Source of the DNA: Nautilus pompilius
Taxonomy: Eukaryota; Mollusca; Cephalopoda; Nautilida; Nautilidae
DNA: 64,000 bases
Assembly: GCA_018389105.1 (NCBI GenBank)
Contig: JACATO010000925.1
Coordinates: forward strand, 496,001 to 560,000
Reading direction: 5' to 3'
Numbering within the stretch: the stretch's first letter is position 1; every line of letters begins with the position of its first letter. The notes under the pieces are model-generated. The model did no database searches and was not told the origin of the DNA. It worked only from the letters and a program-made list of their open reading frames with translations. The translations under genes and the position numbers were made by a program. Of this stretch, positions 25,734-39,500 are shown in pieces.

Positions 25734-26878
25734 TTAACATAGTGTCTCTGTATGGCTATCTGTTGTTCCTAGTGAGGGAGTCCCAGGGTAGAAATTTGTA
25801 TCACTTACTTTCAGACTCTGTGTCCGGTTGATTTTTCTGAAGGACTGGTACTTGCAGCACAGTAGCTTTCCAAATGTCTTCTTAAAGGTCCTGTTGAACA
25901 TAGTGTAAATGATTGGGTTCAGTGTGCTGGACACATACCCAAGCCAAATGAAGGCAACAAAGAGTGTACGATTCACATCACATTCAGCACACAGTGCTGT
26001 CATTATGTTGACGATAAAAAATGGTGCCCAGCATATTATAAATATGGTGAAAACCACCCCAAGGACTTTTGTGGCTTTTTGCTCTGTCTGGACAGAATTT
26101 TCTTTGGCAATGGTTTCCTTCCGGAGAAGCAAGATATTTGCTGCTTTCACTGCAATGCTGTGTTTCTGTATCAACACTCGAAGCCTTGATGGCCTCATCT
26201 CATTTGGAGATGCTGAATCAGATCTGTAACTGGCTGTGTCATTTAATGGTTGGATTTCTGATGAATCACCTGTCAAGCTGTCTGGAGCTGAGGAACATTT
26301 TCTGGAGAGGAATTTCCTGTTTCCATTTGTGTCCCTTGACCATCCTTTCACCTTTGATGAGCTGGTGTGAGAGTTTGACAACTTAGCTGACTGAAATCGA
26401 GCCTGCAAAAGATGTTTTGAATTCTTCGGTATCTTTCGACTTCCTGTCAGCCTTCGTATCATTGGCCAACCTTCTTTAGACTTCTTCTGATTGCACAGGT
26501 GGGCTTGCTCATTCAGCAGCTGCACTGTCAGGATATTGGTCACCACCATAATGACAAGGGGGATAAAAAAGGCAATTACTGATCCATAAATTATAAATGG
26601 ATTGTTGTTGAGTGCACACATCTCATTGATGAAAAGGTTGGTTTTATTCACCATCCCAAGCACTGTAATAGGACTTGTCACAACAAATGACAAACTCCAC
26701 ACCACACCGAGTTTTAGCGCGACCGTTGTTTTTGACTTGTTGCGTGACCTCAGTGGGTATCTGATTCCAATGTACCTGTCCACAGAAATGGTACACAGGT
26801 GGAGAATGGAGGCTGTGCACATCAAGACATCTGCAGTCACAAACAGATTACACACAGCTGTTCCAAATATCCAGTAGC
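25734..26878 (-). CDS. 5-HT2: 5-HT2-type serotonin receptor, coding exon 2 (TM3 to C-terminus)
   Basis: This exon encodes residues 156-536 of the joined 536-residue protein; the stop TAA is at 25736-25734. The 3' splice site TATCATTTTAG sits just before GC TAC TGG at 26878. Visible class A GPCR features: C165 (3.25) and C243 in ECL2 as the disulfide pair; D172 (3.32), the amine-binding Asp; the DRY motif 189-191; W216 (4.50); P262 (5.50); E421 (6.30); CWAPFF 438-443 with toggle W439 (6.48) and F442/F443; W467 and Y470 in TM7; NPIIY 476-480; and CC 496-497, likely palmitoylated. The TM5 contact set G254-S255-A258 (5.42/5.43/5.46) is 5-HT2-like rather than the serine triad of dopamine or octopamine receptors. 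ICL3 is long (about 278-421), Ser/Lys-rich and poorly conserved. Position 5.58, normally Tyr, is Asn270. Gq/PLC coupling is inferred from the family. The exon is intact. Confidence 0.88.
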
Positions 26879-29800
26879 CTAAAATGATAACAAACATTTC
26901 TATTAGACTTTAAAGTTTCTGTTTCAGTAAGACTTTTTCTAGTAAGATCAGTTGTTTTGGCTTTTGTTTGTCTATTTAAACCACGCGCTTTGTTGTGAAT
27001 AACTACGATAAAAAGACAGTTGTGTTTAAATTGAAACTGAAGAAAACAGACCAAGGGAATGTCCCACGATTTTGTTTGAAACGGTTTTCCGTCCTACCAT
27101 TCACACACAACACAGCAAGCAGTTAAAACCTGAGGTGTTTAAAGTCCAATAAGCTTGGTTGAAGAGAAAACACAAACAACATTCAAAACGAGACAGTATG
27201 CTACACACACGACATGTGCTGCGCACAGATAGTAATAAAAAACAAAAAAAAAACAACTGCATATCCAGGTGTAAATAAAATTTATCAGAAATATTAAAAC
27301 AAGCACTTATCTTGGTTGAGACCCTAAATGGCTTCACTATAGAACTAGTTTTATTGGTTTTTCTGTCAAATTCATGGGATCTGGTCTCTTTATATTTTGC
27401 TTTTTTTTTTTTTTTTTGGTAACAAAAATGTGTATTATTTAAAAATTTTTTTCTCAGTAAGATCCGCAACTGGTCATCTTGAGTGTCTATTTCATTTACC
27501 TGATCATCTGCCCCACTTTTTAAAAATTTTTTACTTAGTAAGTTTCCCTGTCGCAACTACTGCTCTTTTAAAGTAACAACGCATGTTTGTGCAGATTTTG
27601 CCTTTATGGATGGATATCTAGTTTTGGAGAGATGCTGTAGGCATGCATCCAAGTTCATCCACCCTTCACCAAACTTCATGCTGCTGTGAGAATTAACCAG
27701 AGGCCTTTCTTGCTTGGATCACCGACATTAACTGCTATTTTTGTTCATAAACTGTAACAATATTTGAGTATTGTCTTTCTGAATCTCAAGAAAACAAAAA
27801 AAAGTGAAAACATCAAATATTAACCTCTGGATCTTTAGATGAGTTAGTATTCAGATTTATGCCATGTGATGAACTACATCAGGTTGACAGGATTTCATTG
27901 ATTTAAAGTTATTATCTTGGACATTTCTTGTATATTCTTGGATTCTCCGAATGACTTTAAAGATTATTTTTAATTGACTAATTGCCTACTAACAGATATA
28001 TATATAGATTATATGTAAGCTGATATTTTTTGTTTGAATACTTTTAAATTGTATTTGGAATTGCATAGCATTAAGGGGTTAGGATTTAATTTTTAAAGTT
28101 GTTTGATTATCTAGAAGAAAAGTCATTTAGTGAGTGACAAAGCACCATCTCAAGATGAACACTGAGTTGTCAGCTACAAAATGGAATATTTTTTTAATTA
28201 TTATGCACTCAAACTATTCATTATAAGTGATTTTTTGTTTGTTTTTAATTTAGTATAGCAACAAAAAATATAATATATATATAAGACTTACTGAAGAAGA
28301 AATTCAGTATTTTTTCAATACACACATTAAGTTTAAAGAAAGAAATCTCTTTAGTGTTCTTGATTTACCCAATCATGAATGGGTGTAGAATAACAAGATA
28401 CAACACAACAAAAGCTGGTATAATTTTAAATGCCAATAAACCTCTGTAAGGTGTGGAAAAACCGAGTCTACACAGAATGTTTGTATCCTGGCCTTACTGC
28501 TCTGACAAAACTAAATACAAGGACAGCAAAAGTTCACTTATCTCCCTAACTTATGGTGTTTATTATATTTCCATTTAAAGTTTATACTGGTACTATGCAT
28601 CACCGAAAAAGTCTCAAGAATTTATTAACAAAAGCTGAGCGATATCCCCCCGTCAGGGCGTTTGTAATATGCGGCTTATCTCATTTTGTGGCAAAACTGC
28701 AGATTATAAGTAAGATGACAACTTGTCTTTCATAGACTTCTCTTGTTTACATATTTTCTTTACCATCTGACTTCTTGTTCACCTTATGTATCAAGTTTAT
28801 TTTATAATATCACACAACAGAAATGAATAACAAGCAATTAACACTTCTCATTTAAAAACAAAAAACAATCTACATTGTCTGATTTCCTTTGCTGTTTTTG
28901 AATTTTGAAGTAGCTTTTGTCTCATCAACTCTATATTTTAACAGTATGTTCCGACTTATGAAGAGATGGGAAGGAAAATAAAACTTCAAGGGAGAAATGA
29001 TGAGAAAATAACTAAATGAGTGGAACATTGTCATTGCAATCGTTTATTTAACGAAACTACGTTTTAGTACAGATGTGCTGAGTGTTAAGCAGGTGCTGTA
29101 GAGAAATCAGTAGATGGAGTTATCAATTTAATCTATATAAATAATTTGACTTTAGCTTTTTTTATTTTGGAGTAAATGGCAAGATGCCATTCAATGGGTC
29201 AGGTTTGGATGTAGGTGTGAAGGAAGCAACAAACAGATACTTTTTAGAAAGAAGAAAAGGGGATGGATGGACTTAGTGATATTGCCTCAGGTACAGTAAA
29301 TGTGTATTTTTGATAAACTGAAGTAAAAAGAAACCACCCTGTAAAAATAAATTTAAAAAAATTTTTTTTTTAAGTATTATTTGATATGGAAATTGATTTA
29401 TTATTTACTCTTGGATTGCTGTTCACTTGGCGCAGTCAAGTTTTGTTGTTAATATTAAAATCGAAAAAAATATATAAAGTGATGACGTGTTCCTATTGTT
29501 ATGTGTTTTCATTAGTAACCCCGTGACATTTGTTCTCTCTCTCATTTCTCTAATTTAGTTATTTATCTCTCTACATTTCTTTGCTGAAATATAATATATT
29601 TTCACCTTAATTATTTCTTTGCATGTTTTTTTTTATATCAAGAATAAAAATCTGATATATAATTGCAGATGGGAGGAAAGCATTTTCATAGTTTATAAGA
29701 TCGTGAAATCAAAATGTTTGTATTGCATATTTCATGTTTTTTTTAAAAAAAATCTGTGTATTAGTACGCATTTAAAAAAAAACACTTTAAATAACTTTGT

Positions 29801-29881
29801 TCATGCATTCATAGATTTACACATAGACATACATGGAAGTCTGTGTAGACAACTTTACACTTATCCATTCATAGTGCTTAC
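26879..29881 (-). other. receptor intron, 3,003 bp, phase 1, GT-AG
   Basis: The donor is CGA G/GTAAGC (GT at 29881-29880) and the acceptor is TATCATTTTAG (AG at 26880-26879). Joining gives the Arg-Gly-Tyr-Trp junction in ECL1, between TM2 and TM3. The content is AT-rich, with poly-T and AT runs. A 151-codon open frame at 27101-27556 is rich in poly-Lys and poly-Phe codons from homopolymers and has no recognisable domain. Confidence 0.9.
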
Positions 29882-30347
29882 CTCGGAATTCATTAATTAT
29901 ATTGAAAGGCATCACAATAAGGGAGACAAGTAAGTCAGTAACTGCCAGAGAAAACAGGAAGTAGTTGGTAACTGTTTGCAGTCTCTTTTCCATAGCTATT
30001 GCCAGACATACCAGTAGGTTTCCTGTGATTCCAAAAATAACAAGTGGTACAGGAAGCAGTGCTTCCCAGTTGTACTCATTGACCCTTCTTTCCATGGTAC
30101 TCCCATTGGCATTAAGTGCAACTGAGCTGTCACTTAAATTTCGCAAGCATAAAACTCCCTCACATGGCATCAGCGTGTAGCCAACATCTTCTAACGGTGA
30201 AGGCATGCCTGTTAATGCTAGCGAGTCATGGTAAAGCTTCATTTTACTATCCGTGGGTAGCACTCCTGTGTTATTAATAATCCATGAAATGGAATCCTGG
30301 ATCTCATTATTTGGTTGAGTTGTTCCTTTAGCTAAGGTAAAATCCAT
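29882..30347 (-). CDS. 5-HT2: 5-HT2-type serotonin receptor, coding exon 1 (N-terminus to TM2)
   Basis: This exon encodes residues 1-155 plus one base of codon 156. The ATG at 30347-30345 is the first after an in-frame TGA (30404-30402), and AAG directly precedes it. The extracellular N-terminus (about 95 residues) has N-glycosylation sequons at N25, N70 and N81 and no obvious signal peptide. TM1 spans about residues 97-121 and carries the GN motif (N110, 1.50). ICL1 has [14 protein letters not shown]2 carries SLAVTD with D138 (2.50), the sodium-site Asp. The exon ends at INEFR/G with a strong donor, GTAAGC, in phase 1, matching the phase of the exon at 26878. No frameshift or stop is seen. 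The joined receptor (536 aa) is longer than vertebrate 5-HT2 receptors (about 460-480 aa), mainly in the N-terminus and ICL3. Confidence 0.87.
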
Positions 30348-30503
30348 CTTGTAAAGGGATGTATCTGAGAAAAATGGAGGAGCGTAGTTTGGCTGAAATA
30401 ATCATCAGTTTTGAAAACATTTCCTCTTATCCATACCAGAGATAAATAGAGCTTTTGTGTAGATTAGAGAGAATTTTCCTGTTGGTTTTTTCCTGAAGGC
30501 GTC
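30348..30503 (-). other. probable 5' UTR part of the same receptor exon
   Basis: Upstream of the ATG the minus strand reaches TTGTTTTCTATTTCAG ending at 30504, a strong pyrimidine-rich 3' splice site. This suggests that at least one further non-coding 5' exon lies to the right, possibly tens of kilobases away. A second, weaker acceptor-like string (GATTATTTCAG) lies nearer the ATG. No promoter can be placed. Confidence 0.45.
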
Positions 30504-33500
30504 CTGAAATAGAAAACAATTTAATCAGTTATAAGATTGTGGAGAGGAAAGAACGATATCACGCAGCAGACTGGCTTGTTTGTTTTTTAAGTTTTCTGAG
30601 GTCAATAAATAAGCAAACAAACATAATAAAGAACTTTGTTCTTTGTTTATAAATCCAGAATTCTTGCCTCTTCTGATAATCAGAGGATTATGATGTTATC
30701 ACTAACTTATAACGTGCATATTGGAATCTTTTTCTTCCTGTAAACTAGTAATCAGACTGTGGTTTTTTGGACTGTTTAACTTAAATATTAAAACCAGTTT
30801 TGCTTTTAGTGATCGTAACATTTTTTTCATTTAAAACAGAAGTTTATCTTGATGGGCTTTTATAGGTTTTATATATCCGTTTCTAGAGATATACTCAGGC
30901 CCTTGGCAGAAAATATGCGTGTCTTTGATTGTTAGGATAGTGGGGCTTGGATTAGGTATGTACAGTTCTGAATTAAACGAGATTTTTTTTAAAGCAAGCA
31001 AAAGGCTTTCCCCAGCTTTGTGGATCACACTTTTAATTACACAGGTAAGATTGCTTCCGGGAGTGACATATAGCAAGCTCGTGAAATTTTGCCTGTACAG
31101 TGAACAGATTGGTTTGGCTTAATGATCTCTCTAAAAATTGTATTTGATGGTGGCTCTTTAAATGCTTGCTTGTTTGTGGCTAATTATTCTGGATTCATTA
31201 CTGTAATTTGCACACAAGGTATTGTGGAAACTAAGCATGCATTACAGATTAATTGCAGAGTTAGGAGTTATGAAGTGTACTATATAGCACAGGAATCCTT
31301 GTTCGAAATCCGTTTAATTTAATACATCTGTGATTTCTATTTACAGTTTTGTTTACCTGGTAAAATTGCTAATCAAAGAGTATAGAATATGCATGCAAGA
31401 AAGAATAAAAAGACTGTTTTCATATTGATACTTTAAAGATCAGCATTGGGGATGTCAGAACCTACATCACCACAACAAGGCGCCTTGCACAGCAGCTACG
31501 TTTATTGATAGAATGTTTTCGTTTTGGTGTTTACCCATGATAAAAGAACATTTTTTTTTAAAAATGTTGCTTGTTAATAATAATAAAAAATACATTGAAA
31601 AATTAAATCATAATCAGAGTTAGAATACTCTATTCAATCTGAATCCTTGAAACTTCAGCTGATACTGGCACACATTCTATTGTTGGAATATTTTCTAATG
31701 CTTGGTTTGCATAGACATCCCCCTCCAGTCCATCCTTGTTGTTGCAAGTTAAATATTTGAGAGGTTTAGTCTTTCTGGTTGGTGAAAGGTTTTATTGGCA
31801 AAACTGCAGTCTTGCCATCTGGGCATAAACAGAAAAGATAAAGGTTAGATATGTTGCAAAGATGGATATTTCAAACAGGTGTATGCATGTGTGCATATAC
31901 AGACACACATTCTATATAAGAAAAATAAGTTTTTTATTGTAAAAATGCAAAATAAATACATAAAAAAATTTGTTTATAACTCTTTAGAATTAAGTAGTTA
32001 CAATGACAAATGCTAAGGACAGAGACAGAGGAGAGAGAGATTTTACTTTACGGCAGAAAAATTTCTTTATATTTATTCTAAAAAATTAAATTAACAATGA
32101 AAAAAAAAAAGGCTTCCATTTGACTATAGGAACTTTTAAAAAAAGGCTTCCATTGACTGAGAACTTAAAAATTTTAATCAATATTTTTAATGAAAAAGAA
32201 AGTAAAATTATTTAAAGAAAAAAATTTTTTTTTTATTTTATTCATTTGCAATCTATTGTCTGGCCTTTGAATTAATTTGTTGCTTGATTGATTGGTTTAA
32301 TTTTCTTTGTGTGAGTGTTTTGACAATGTAACAAACAGCTCCCTTTAAGTTAATTTGGGAAATCTGCATTCTTCTGTAAAATGCTGGATTGCTTCAGCAG
32401 ACAGACTGACACAGCAGGAAATGAAGAAACTCAGGCAAAGAATGCTAGGGACAATAGTACAGCAATGAGCTGTAGTAATTAATTGTCTTGACATTTCCTT
32501 ACTAATATACAGGCTCAATCCTAGCTTGGCAAGAAAACTGTTTTGACAGAACTCCGTTCTGGGACAATTAGTTTGGTAGCAGATGTATTTATGGTAAGGG
32601 GTTTGGACTGCACTTTCTCTGCATGCTATGTGCCTGTGTTTATCATCAAATCCAGTGCATTGGTGTAGCAATGGTGCAAGTCCATTATAACATCGGGTGG
32701 ATTGTTACAGCAGATAGCTTTGTTGAAATCAGAACTAATGCATAGTCTGGTTTTCTTAACTAAAAGTAAAGAAAAAGAAAGATGATAAGACACCCTGTTT
32801 CTAAAACTGTTTTAACGTTTAATCTCCAGATCAATGTGTGTGATTAAAAAAGTCAGTCTTTGAGAGCTCAAATGGTTAGAAATCGGCATATATAGAACTT
32901 TCACATGCTGAATGAAACTGCTCTCAGTATAAATATGGTTCCAGACAGGCGTTGGTAGTAGTAGCACATCTCAGTTTACTGTCCAAGATTGAACAATTAT
33001 GTAATATACTTTTCTAAATATGAAGCCTCCAAGTAAACAAAATTTGTAATTAATTTTTTAACACTGGAGGTTTACTGTAGCTTCAATTAGCCTAGTGCTA
33101 ATGGTGCATGACAATTGATTTTTGTTCACTCATTGTCTCGCGCCACAGCATAAATTCTAATGCCATTTGTTGAACTGATGGCGTTTGTTTGTCTCTGCAC
33201 TACAGTACTGCCAGAAAAGCAGTTAAACCCACTCTACTTCAATTTGCCCTTTTTAGTAATGGTCTTCCATAGTTGAATGTAGAATGTTTATCTGGCGAAT
33301 TGTCTGACCAGGTTATGACAACACTAGTGAACAGGCTTTCGTGCTGAATTTGTTCTAGGGAAATATCTTTTAAGGTTTTTCCCACCATCTAATGCCACAA
33401 CGTTGTGTTAATCTTATCTTGTCACTGTGGTCAAGGTTTGTTCCAAAGGAGAACTCTCTTTGCGAACAATATCAGTGTTTCTTTTGCAGCAAACCAGCAC

Positions 33501-36500
33501 ATGAGCGCAGTAGACTAAAGCAGGGGTCAGTTTACAACATGCAAAAACTTATCAACCAACAGGTTGCATGCTCAAGACCAGCTTATCTTCATTAGTTGTA
33601 TTACTACTTAAATTTGCTGAAAAAAGTCTGGACTGACCATCTAACGTCCCTAAATGACATACTGGTGTTTTTTTCCTTTTATTTCTTGACGTTGGTTCTT
33701 CAGTTTAATTTATAAGTTTTATACTCTCTGATTTGATTTCAATACAGAGAACCCGGCTCACTATGCGGAGTCTCATAAAAACACAGTTGGGGAATAACAC
33801 CTTTACAATTGCAGTTACTAGGGGGTAAAAGAAAAAAATAAAGTTAAAAGTTTTGCATTTATTGCAGAGAATGACTTCTTCTCTTCCAATTTATTTTCCA
33901 CAGCGAATGCAATTTGTTTAATGCAAGTTGCAATCAAGTCATAAAATTCACTTGGCGGACTACTGTGTTCGGATGAAGTTAAATAGAATTTACTGTACGG
34001 TAAAATAGATGGTTACTGGATGGTGCAGTATTGATTTAGCTGTTTGTGGAACCATGCCTGTCTGCAGCCCTTTGTGTGATAAATTAATTAAATTCTAACG
34101 GAATAATAATCTTTTTCATTGTTGTATCACTGTTTTTCTTATTACTGTAGCTTTTAATTTCAACTGTTTTCACTAATAGGATGTCTAATTAGTCCTCTAA
34201 CAACCTTAAACTGTTTATTGGGAAGTAGCATGTTAGTCAAGCTTTAAACAACAGAAGACGCAAAAATATTGGAATTGTAGATGTTTTATTATTAATTCCT
34301 TTAGTATTATCTGTCTAAATACAAAGAAAAGTCCATATCTACATTAGTAATAGATGAACATTTCTGAGTTATGCCAAGTATTTTAACACGTGTATATATC
34401 CAGATAATTCTGCGTAAACTGGTGAATATGAGATTTTCAGATAAATTCCAGTTGGGGTTTATTTGGGTGGGTGTCATCAGTCTTTACAAAGAAGAAAACT
34501 CTGGTTAGGGAGCATAGTGCCATGGTTATTTGCTAGAGAACGTTATCCAACACCATGAAGGCCCAGCTCTCAACTTTGGCAGTCATGTAGTCTGACCACT
34601 GGCTACCAACTTCTTGGATTCCATTAAATTAAAAACTTTTCTACAGAAGCTGTTTAAAATGTATTAATAAACATGTTTTGCAATATAATGTAAGGAAAGT
34701 TAATTAAGCAGGAGAAAGAAAATATTATATTTTAGCCTTCCCAGCCACCCCCAAGGTAATTGGATATTTGTTAACATGGTTTTAGGGATTCTTAACATTG
34801 TCCTTATTAGCATGTATCACTGGTTGGTTGGTTCATTTAAAAGCTATTTGTGTGGTTTACTATCTGAGTGGACTTGTTGATAATATCTAAAATTGTTTCA
34901 TTAATCTATCTACCCATGTAAGCCTCCTGCAAGATCTAAATACCTACCAGCCAATCTGAACGGATTCTCTGTACTCTTTCTGAATAAGATAAATACTCGT
35001 TAAAGCAAGAGCGGACATAATAAGAGAATTTTTGCTGAAACCACATTCTGTATGTTTAGTAGCTAAATTAAAATCTACTAGGGGGCATTCAAATGAAACC
35101 TGGCTAAAATACCATCATGGTGGTAATGGTATCCGGACAGGTTTCATTAATGAAAAATCTGTTTTGAAGTTATCCTTTACATATGTTGAAAAATCACTTG
35201 CAGGTGGTTATTTTGTGTCTGGGTCAGAGGAAAAAACAAGTAAAATAAACTTGTACATTTAGCACAATTTGGTATACGGCATAACCTTGCTGTTTGTTGC
35301 TGTTATAGAATGAGTTTAGCTTCAAATGGTAACTGCATGAATTGCCAGCAGCTTGAAGACCTTTATATCCATCATTGATCCCAGCAGTTTCCAGCAAGAA
35401 ATGTGGATTGATTTATTGGTAGAATGTTAACAGTTCCGGAAAATATTGTTGACCTTTTGCTGGACCCGTTTCCATTGGAATAGCCCCTAAAAGCTTTGTT
35501 TACCTTTCATTAGCTATCTGTTCATCTCTGGGCAGAAGCAGATGTGGTTTACTTTGCATATGGACTTTGCACAGCACTATCATTATCTGCTTAAGGATGG
35601 AAATCTTTAAATATCACCTCTACTAATCAGAATCTGATTTTCAGCTAATCAGTGCAGGAATTTGTTCCTCCATAATAAATGCAGATGTTAGAGAAGTTGG
35701 TATAGGGAAAAAGCTGTTGGATTTCATTGGCCTTTGTGTAAATCATAAGTTATTGGAGCAACCTTCTCTACTTGCAAGTTGTTGTTTCCAGGTATTGATT
35801 AATCTACTGCTGGGGAAATGTTATAGCCTCTTGATTATGATCTTCATTAGTCTATGATCAGTCAACCCTGATGTCTTCATTTTCTTTTTCATTTTAAACT
35901 CTCAGTTCTTCAAAAAGATTGCCTTCATTCTTAGGGGAATCAAGTCAATGGCATTGATGGCAATACGTAACAAAGCCATGTGGTGGTGCCGTGAGATGCC
36001 ATTGGTCAAGATTTGTATGGGTCATGAAAATATTGGCATTCTGATTGAAAAGCAATCACCAGATTGTATCCAGTGAAAAATAAAAAAAAAAACAAAAGGA
36101 TTTCGAAATTTCCTCCATGGGTAATAGAAAACAGATTTTTTTTGGATAAGTCTTGGAATTTGGCCAGCTGTAACCCTGATAGTTATATTTGTTCAGACAT
36201 CAAAGAACACACAAAACTTTGCAGTATAACCTTTTTACCAAACCATCGTTTATTCTAACAATCAGCTGGTAAAAGATAATTACTGGTTGGGTGAATTAAA
36301 TATATAAATGATGATATAATAACTCTCTTATGACTAAGTTGCAATTAATAGTAATGGAGGCTTGAGATTGGTAGCAGAATCACTCTCTGGGTAAGTGAAT
36401 AAAAATGTGGTTCATGGTTTCTGAGGATTCTTTGTCCAGCAATTTGGATAAATTTAGTGCGTTTCTTATTTGTGTGCACTTCAGGTTGAAAAGGATGATT

Positions 36501-39500
36501 TTGGAATGCATCTGCATCTTTATGTAACATTTTAGATGGTTTAATCAGGTGTCAAGAAATCCAAGGCCGTCATAATGAAAATAGATGATACTGCACTTAT
36601 TGTGTAATGAAGCTATGTATAATTACATATGTCAGGTTTTAGTTGAACATGATTAAATCAAATTGACATCTTGGCCAGATGTTTGCTTTCCATGCTGAAG
36701 CAGGTCATGATCCAAATAGAAAATCCAAGGCCTTTTTTCTGCACTGTTATGAGGGAGAGTGACTCTGGGCAGAAAGAGAGAATGCTGAAAAACAACAACA
36801 AATCATGATTGACCTATGAATAGAGAGTACGGGTTGTTTCAGATATTTCCTACCAGTGTAAGGAACCATTATATTTTATGATGATGGCAGGGCATGTTTA
36901 CCAAAATGAGCTTTATTACTGCTGTGATGGTGGAGAAATCTTTGGTTTGCGTAAGTTTACGGGAGATAACTCAACATATGAAATTGAAAGCGATGTTGTG
37001 AACTTATCGACTCCTGAGTTTTAGATAAAAATAATCCTTGTTGACTGCATGCACATTGATTTGACACAGTTACTTGCCTAGGAATAATTTGGCACACGAA
37101 AATGTGTAATTCGTATTAATTTTGTTGAAAAGCTTCAAAATTAGCATGCTTTCTACAATAATTTTACCTTTTGAAAAACTAACAAAGTAAATATTTTTAT
37201 TTGGTATAAAAAAACATTTTTTTTAAAGAATTATAAATGCATTTATATCATTTTTGTCTTTTGCTTAGATACAAATTAGATTTACCTGCATCTTTCATAG
37301 GTAGTCAGAGTTGAGGGTTGGTGATGGCCGATATAATGTTTCCTAGAAATCGTGCATTTATCCATCCTGTTTTAGGGTAAAACTGGACAGGGTGTTTTTT
37401 TACTTCCAGATTGGAGTTCTGCGAATTTAGGACTCAAAATGGAAAATGTCTGTTTTAAATTGTATTCATTAAAAAAGTAAACCAATGAATGAAATCAATA
37501 ACCCTTTCCCAAGAAAGCAACAAAAGAAGCAGGTTGAGTAGCACAAATTTGTTTATTATTCTAAAATTAGCAATGTGTAACACAGTGTTGGATCCTTTGA
37601 AGGTATCTTTCTCTATCCATTGAGATTTGTTGAATTTTCTATTAGGTGACAGATTATTGGCTTTCCCTTTTCTTGCATAGGACAGACAGACAGACCTTTC
37701 GGCTCTGGTAACGAGTTACCAATCTTTGTGCATGGGTGTGTTGTCACAGCCAGGAGGATTCAGGCCCCCTGTGTAATAATATTATTATGAATACTGTTCC
37801 AAATGTCATATGGCCCAATTGCCATGATATAATAACAATACTAACAAGATTGTAACAGCATTGCTCATGGTGAATACACTGAATGAACTCCACCCCACCT
37901 CAAAACTGATAGGCCACAATGGATTAATGTCCTGAAATTTTGACTTTTATTATTTCATTTATATATCATTGACATATTTTTTGTCTTTAAACTAAACAAA
38001 ATAGCTTTCATAAACATTGAATTAAGCACTGATTTTGTGATGTTATCCGTGAAATGAACTTCGATTAACTCAGATTTGAATACATTTTTAATAATGGTTA
38101 ATTCCAGGGCGTCTGGCTTTTGGCAGTTTCTTTCAGATGACATCTGCGTTTTCTTATCGTTGGTCAACAAAGTTTTGCTTTAATCCTCCCAATGTGATAT
38201 CTTCAAAATTGTTAGCAAAATCCCTCTTAAATTATCAGATTTTATCTGATGATGGCTCCTGGGTGAGCGCGCTGGTGAAGAAATGGCAACTATAGTTGGC
38301 TGGGCACAATTGGCTTTTCCAGATCACAGTCTTGCAAATGGTTGACTAAGCCATTAGGAAGTGGAGTAAACACTATTTTGAATTACTTGCTGTTGCACCA
38401 CATTTGGGATAGCAAAATCGTGAGGACATTTGATACTAAGCCCGATTGGTGATCAAGGAGAGCAGCAAATTGTGTGTGGGGAGGGAGGGAAGTTCTCTTG
38501 GCAGATGTGTGGACAAGTTTAAAGTACAAGTAGGTAAACTAGTTTAAGTGAAAAGCTCTAAAATTCCGGTTCTTATCATTTGAGATAACAGCAAACCTAT
38601 TAAAAATGTTAATTCGAAAATATAATACAGTATCTGAAATCATTTGAAAGAAAAAAAACTGACTTTCAAGACAGACGAAAAGTTGGAATGGATTTATAGC
38701 CATGTGAGATTACCACATTTTTTAGATTTTTTCAGCAAAATATCAAATTTTACTGTTATCTTAATCTTTCTGCTTAAATTATAAATTGGCACGATTTTGA
38801 TAATACAAAGATGTTATATAACAACAACATTTCCTGTTTACACTTTTAAACTTCTGGCCATGTTTTGTTTGACATGGCCACCCACCTCTCCTGACCCTTA
38901 ATGGTAAAAGGTCAGAAACCATTGACTAAAGTTTCGCTGATTGCTCTCCTCTGTGATTTTCAGGACTTTGATGGCCATTCCAGTCATTCACGAAAAAAAA
39001 AGTAATGAATCTAAAAGTCAAGAAGTTTCTTTCAGGTGTTTGTTTTGGATCAGAAAATCTTGTGTGGCCAGTATAAATTCCTTTGAGTCATGAAATATCA
39101 GCTCATCCACAGCAGATTAGATCATCACTACCACTGAAATCTGCTGCTGGAAGATTTCTGACTAATCCAGTTTTCTTATTAAAAGAATCATTTTTTCACC
39201 TAGTGGTCTATATTTATAGACCTATCTGATAAGAATCTGTTATAAAAAGAGATGTGTCTTTCATGTTTAATTTGTTAAATGTATTTTCGCATTAAAAAAA
39301 CTAATGTCAGTTCAAGGTTTACCTAACACTTATGATGAAGTTATTACATGTCGGAAACAGCATCATGAAGAGCTGCTCCCCTTCTAATCTAGCTATCTGC
39401 CTATGAAGTATGAGCTAGGAAAAAAAGACATTAAATAGTTAGGGATTTGCAACCTACATATATATATATAAAAATTGATCCCTGCAAATAAAGAACATTT

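Noticed and set aside
27101..27556. 151-codon minus-strand open frame inside the receptor intron
   Set aside because: Its composition is driven by poly-A/T runs (poly-Lys, poly-Phe) and it has no domain. It is intronic on the same strand as the receptor.
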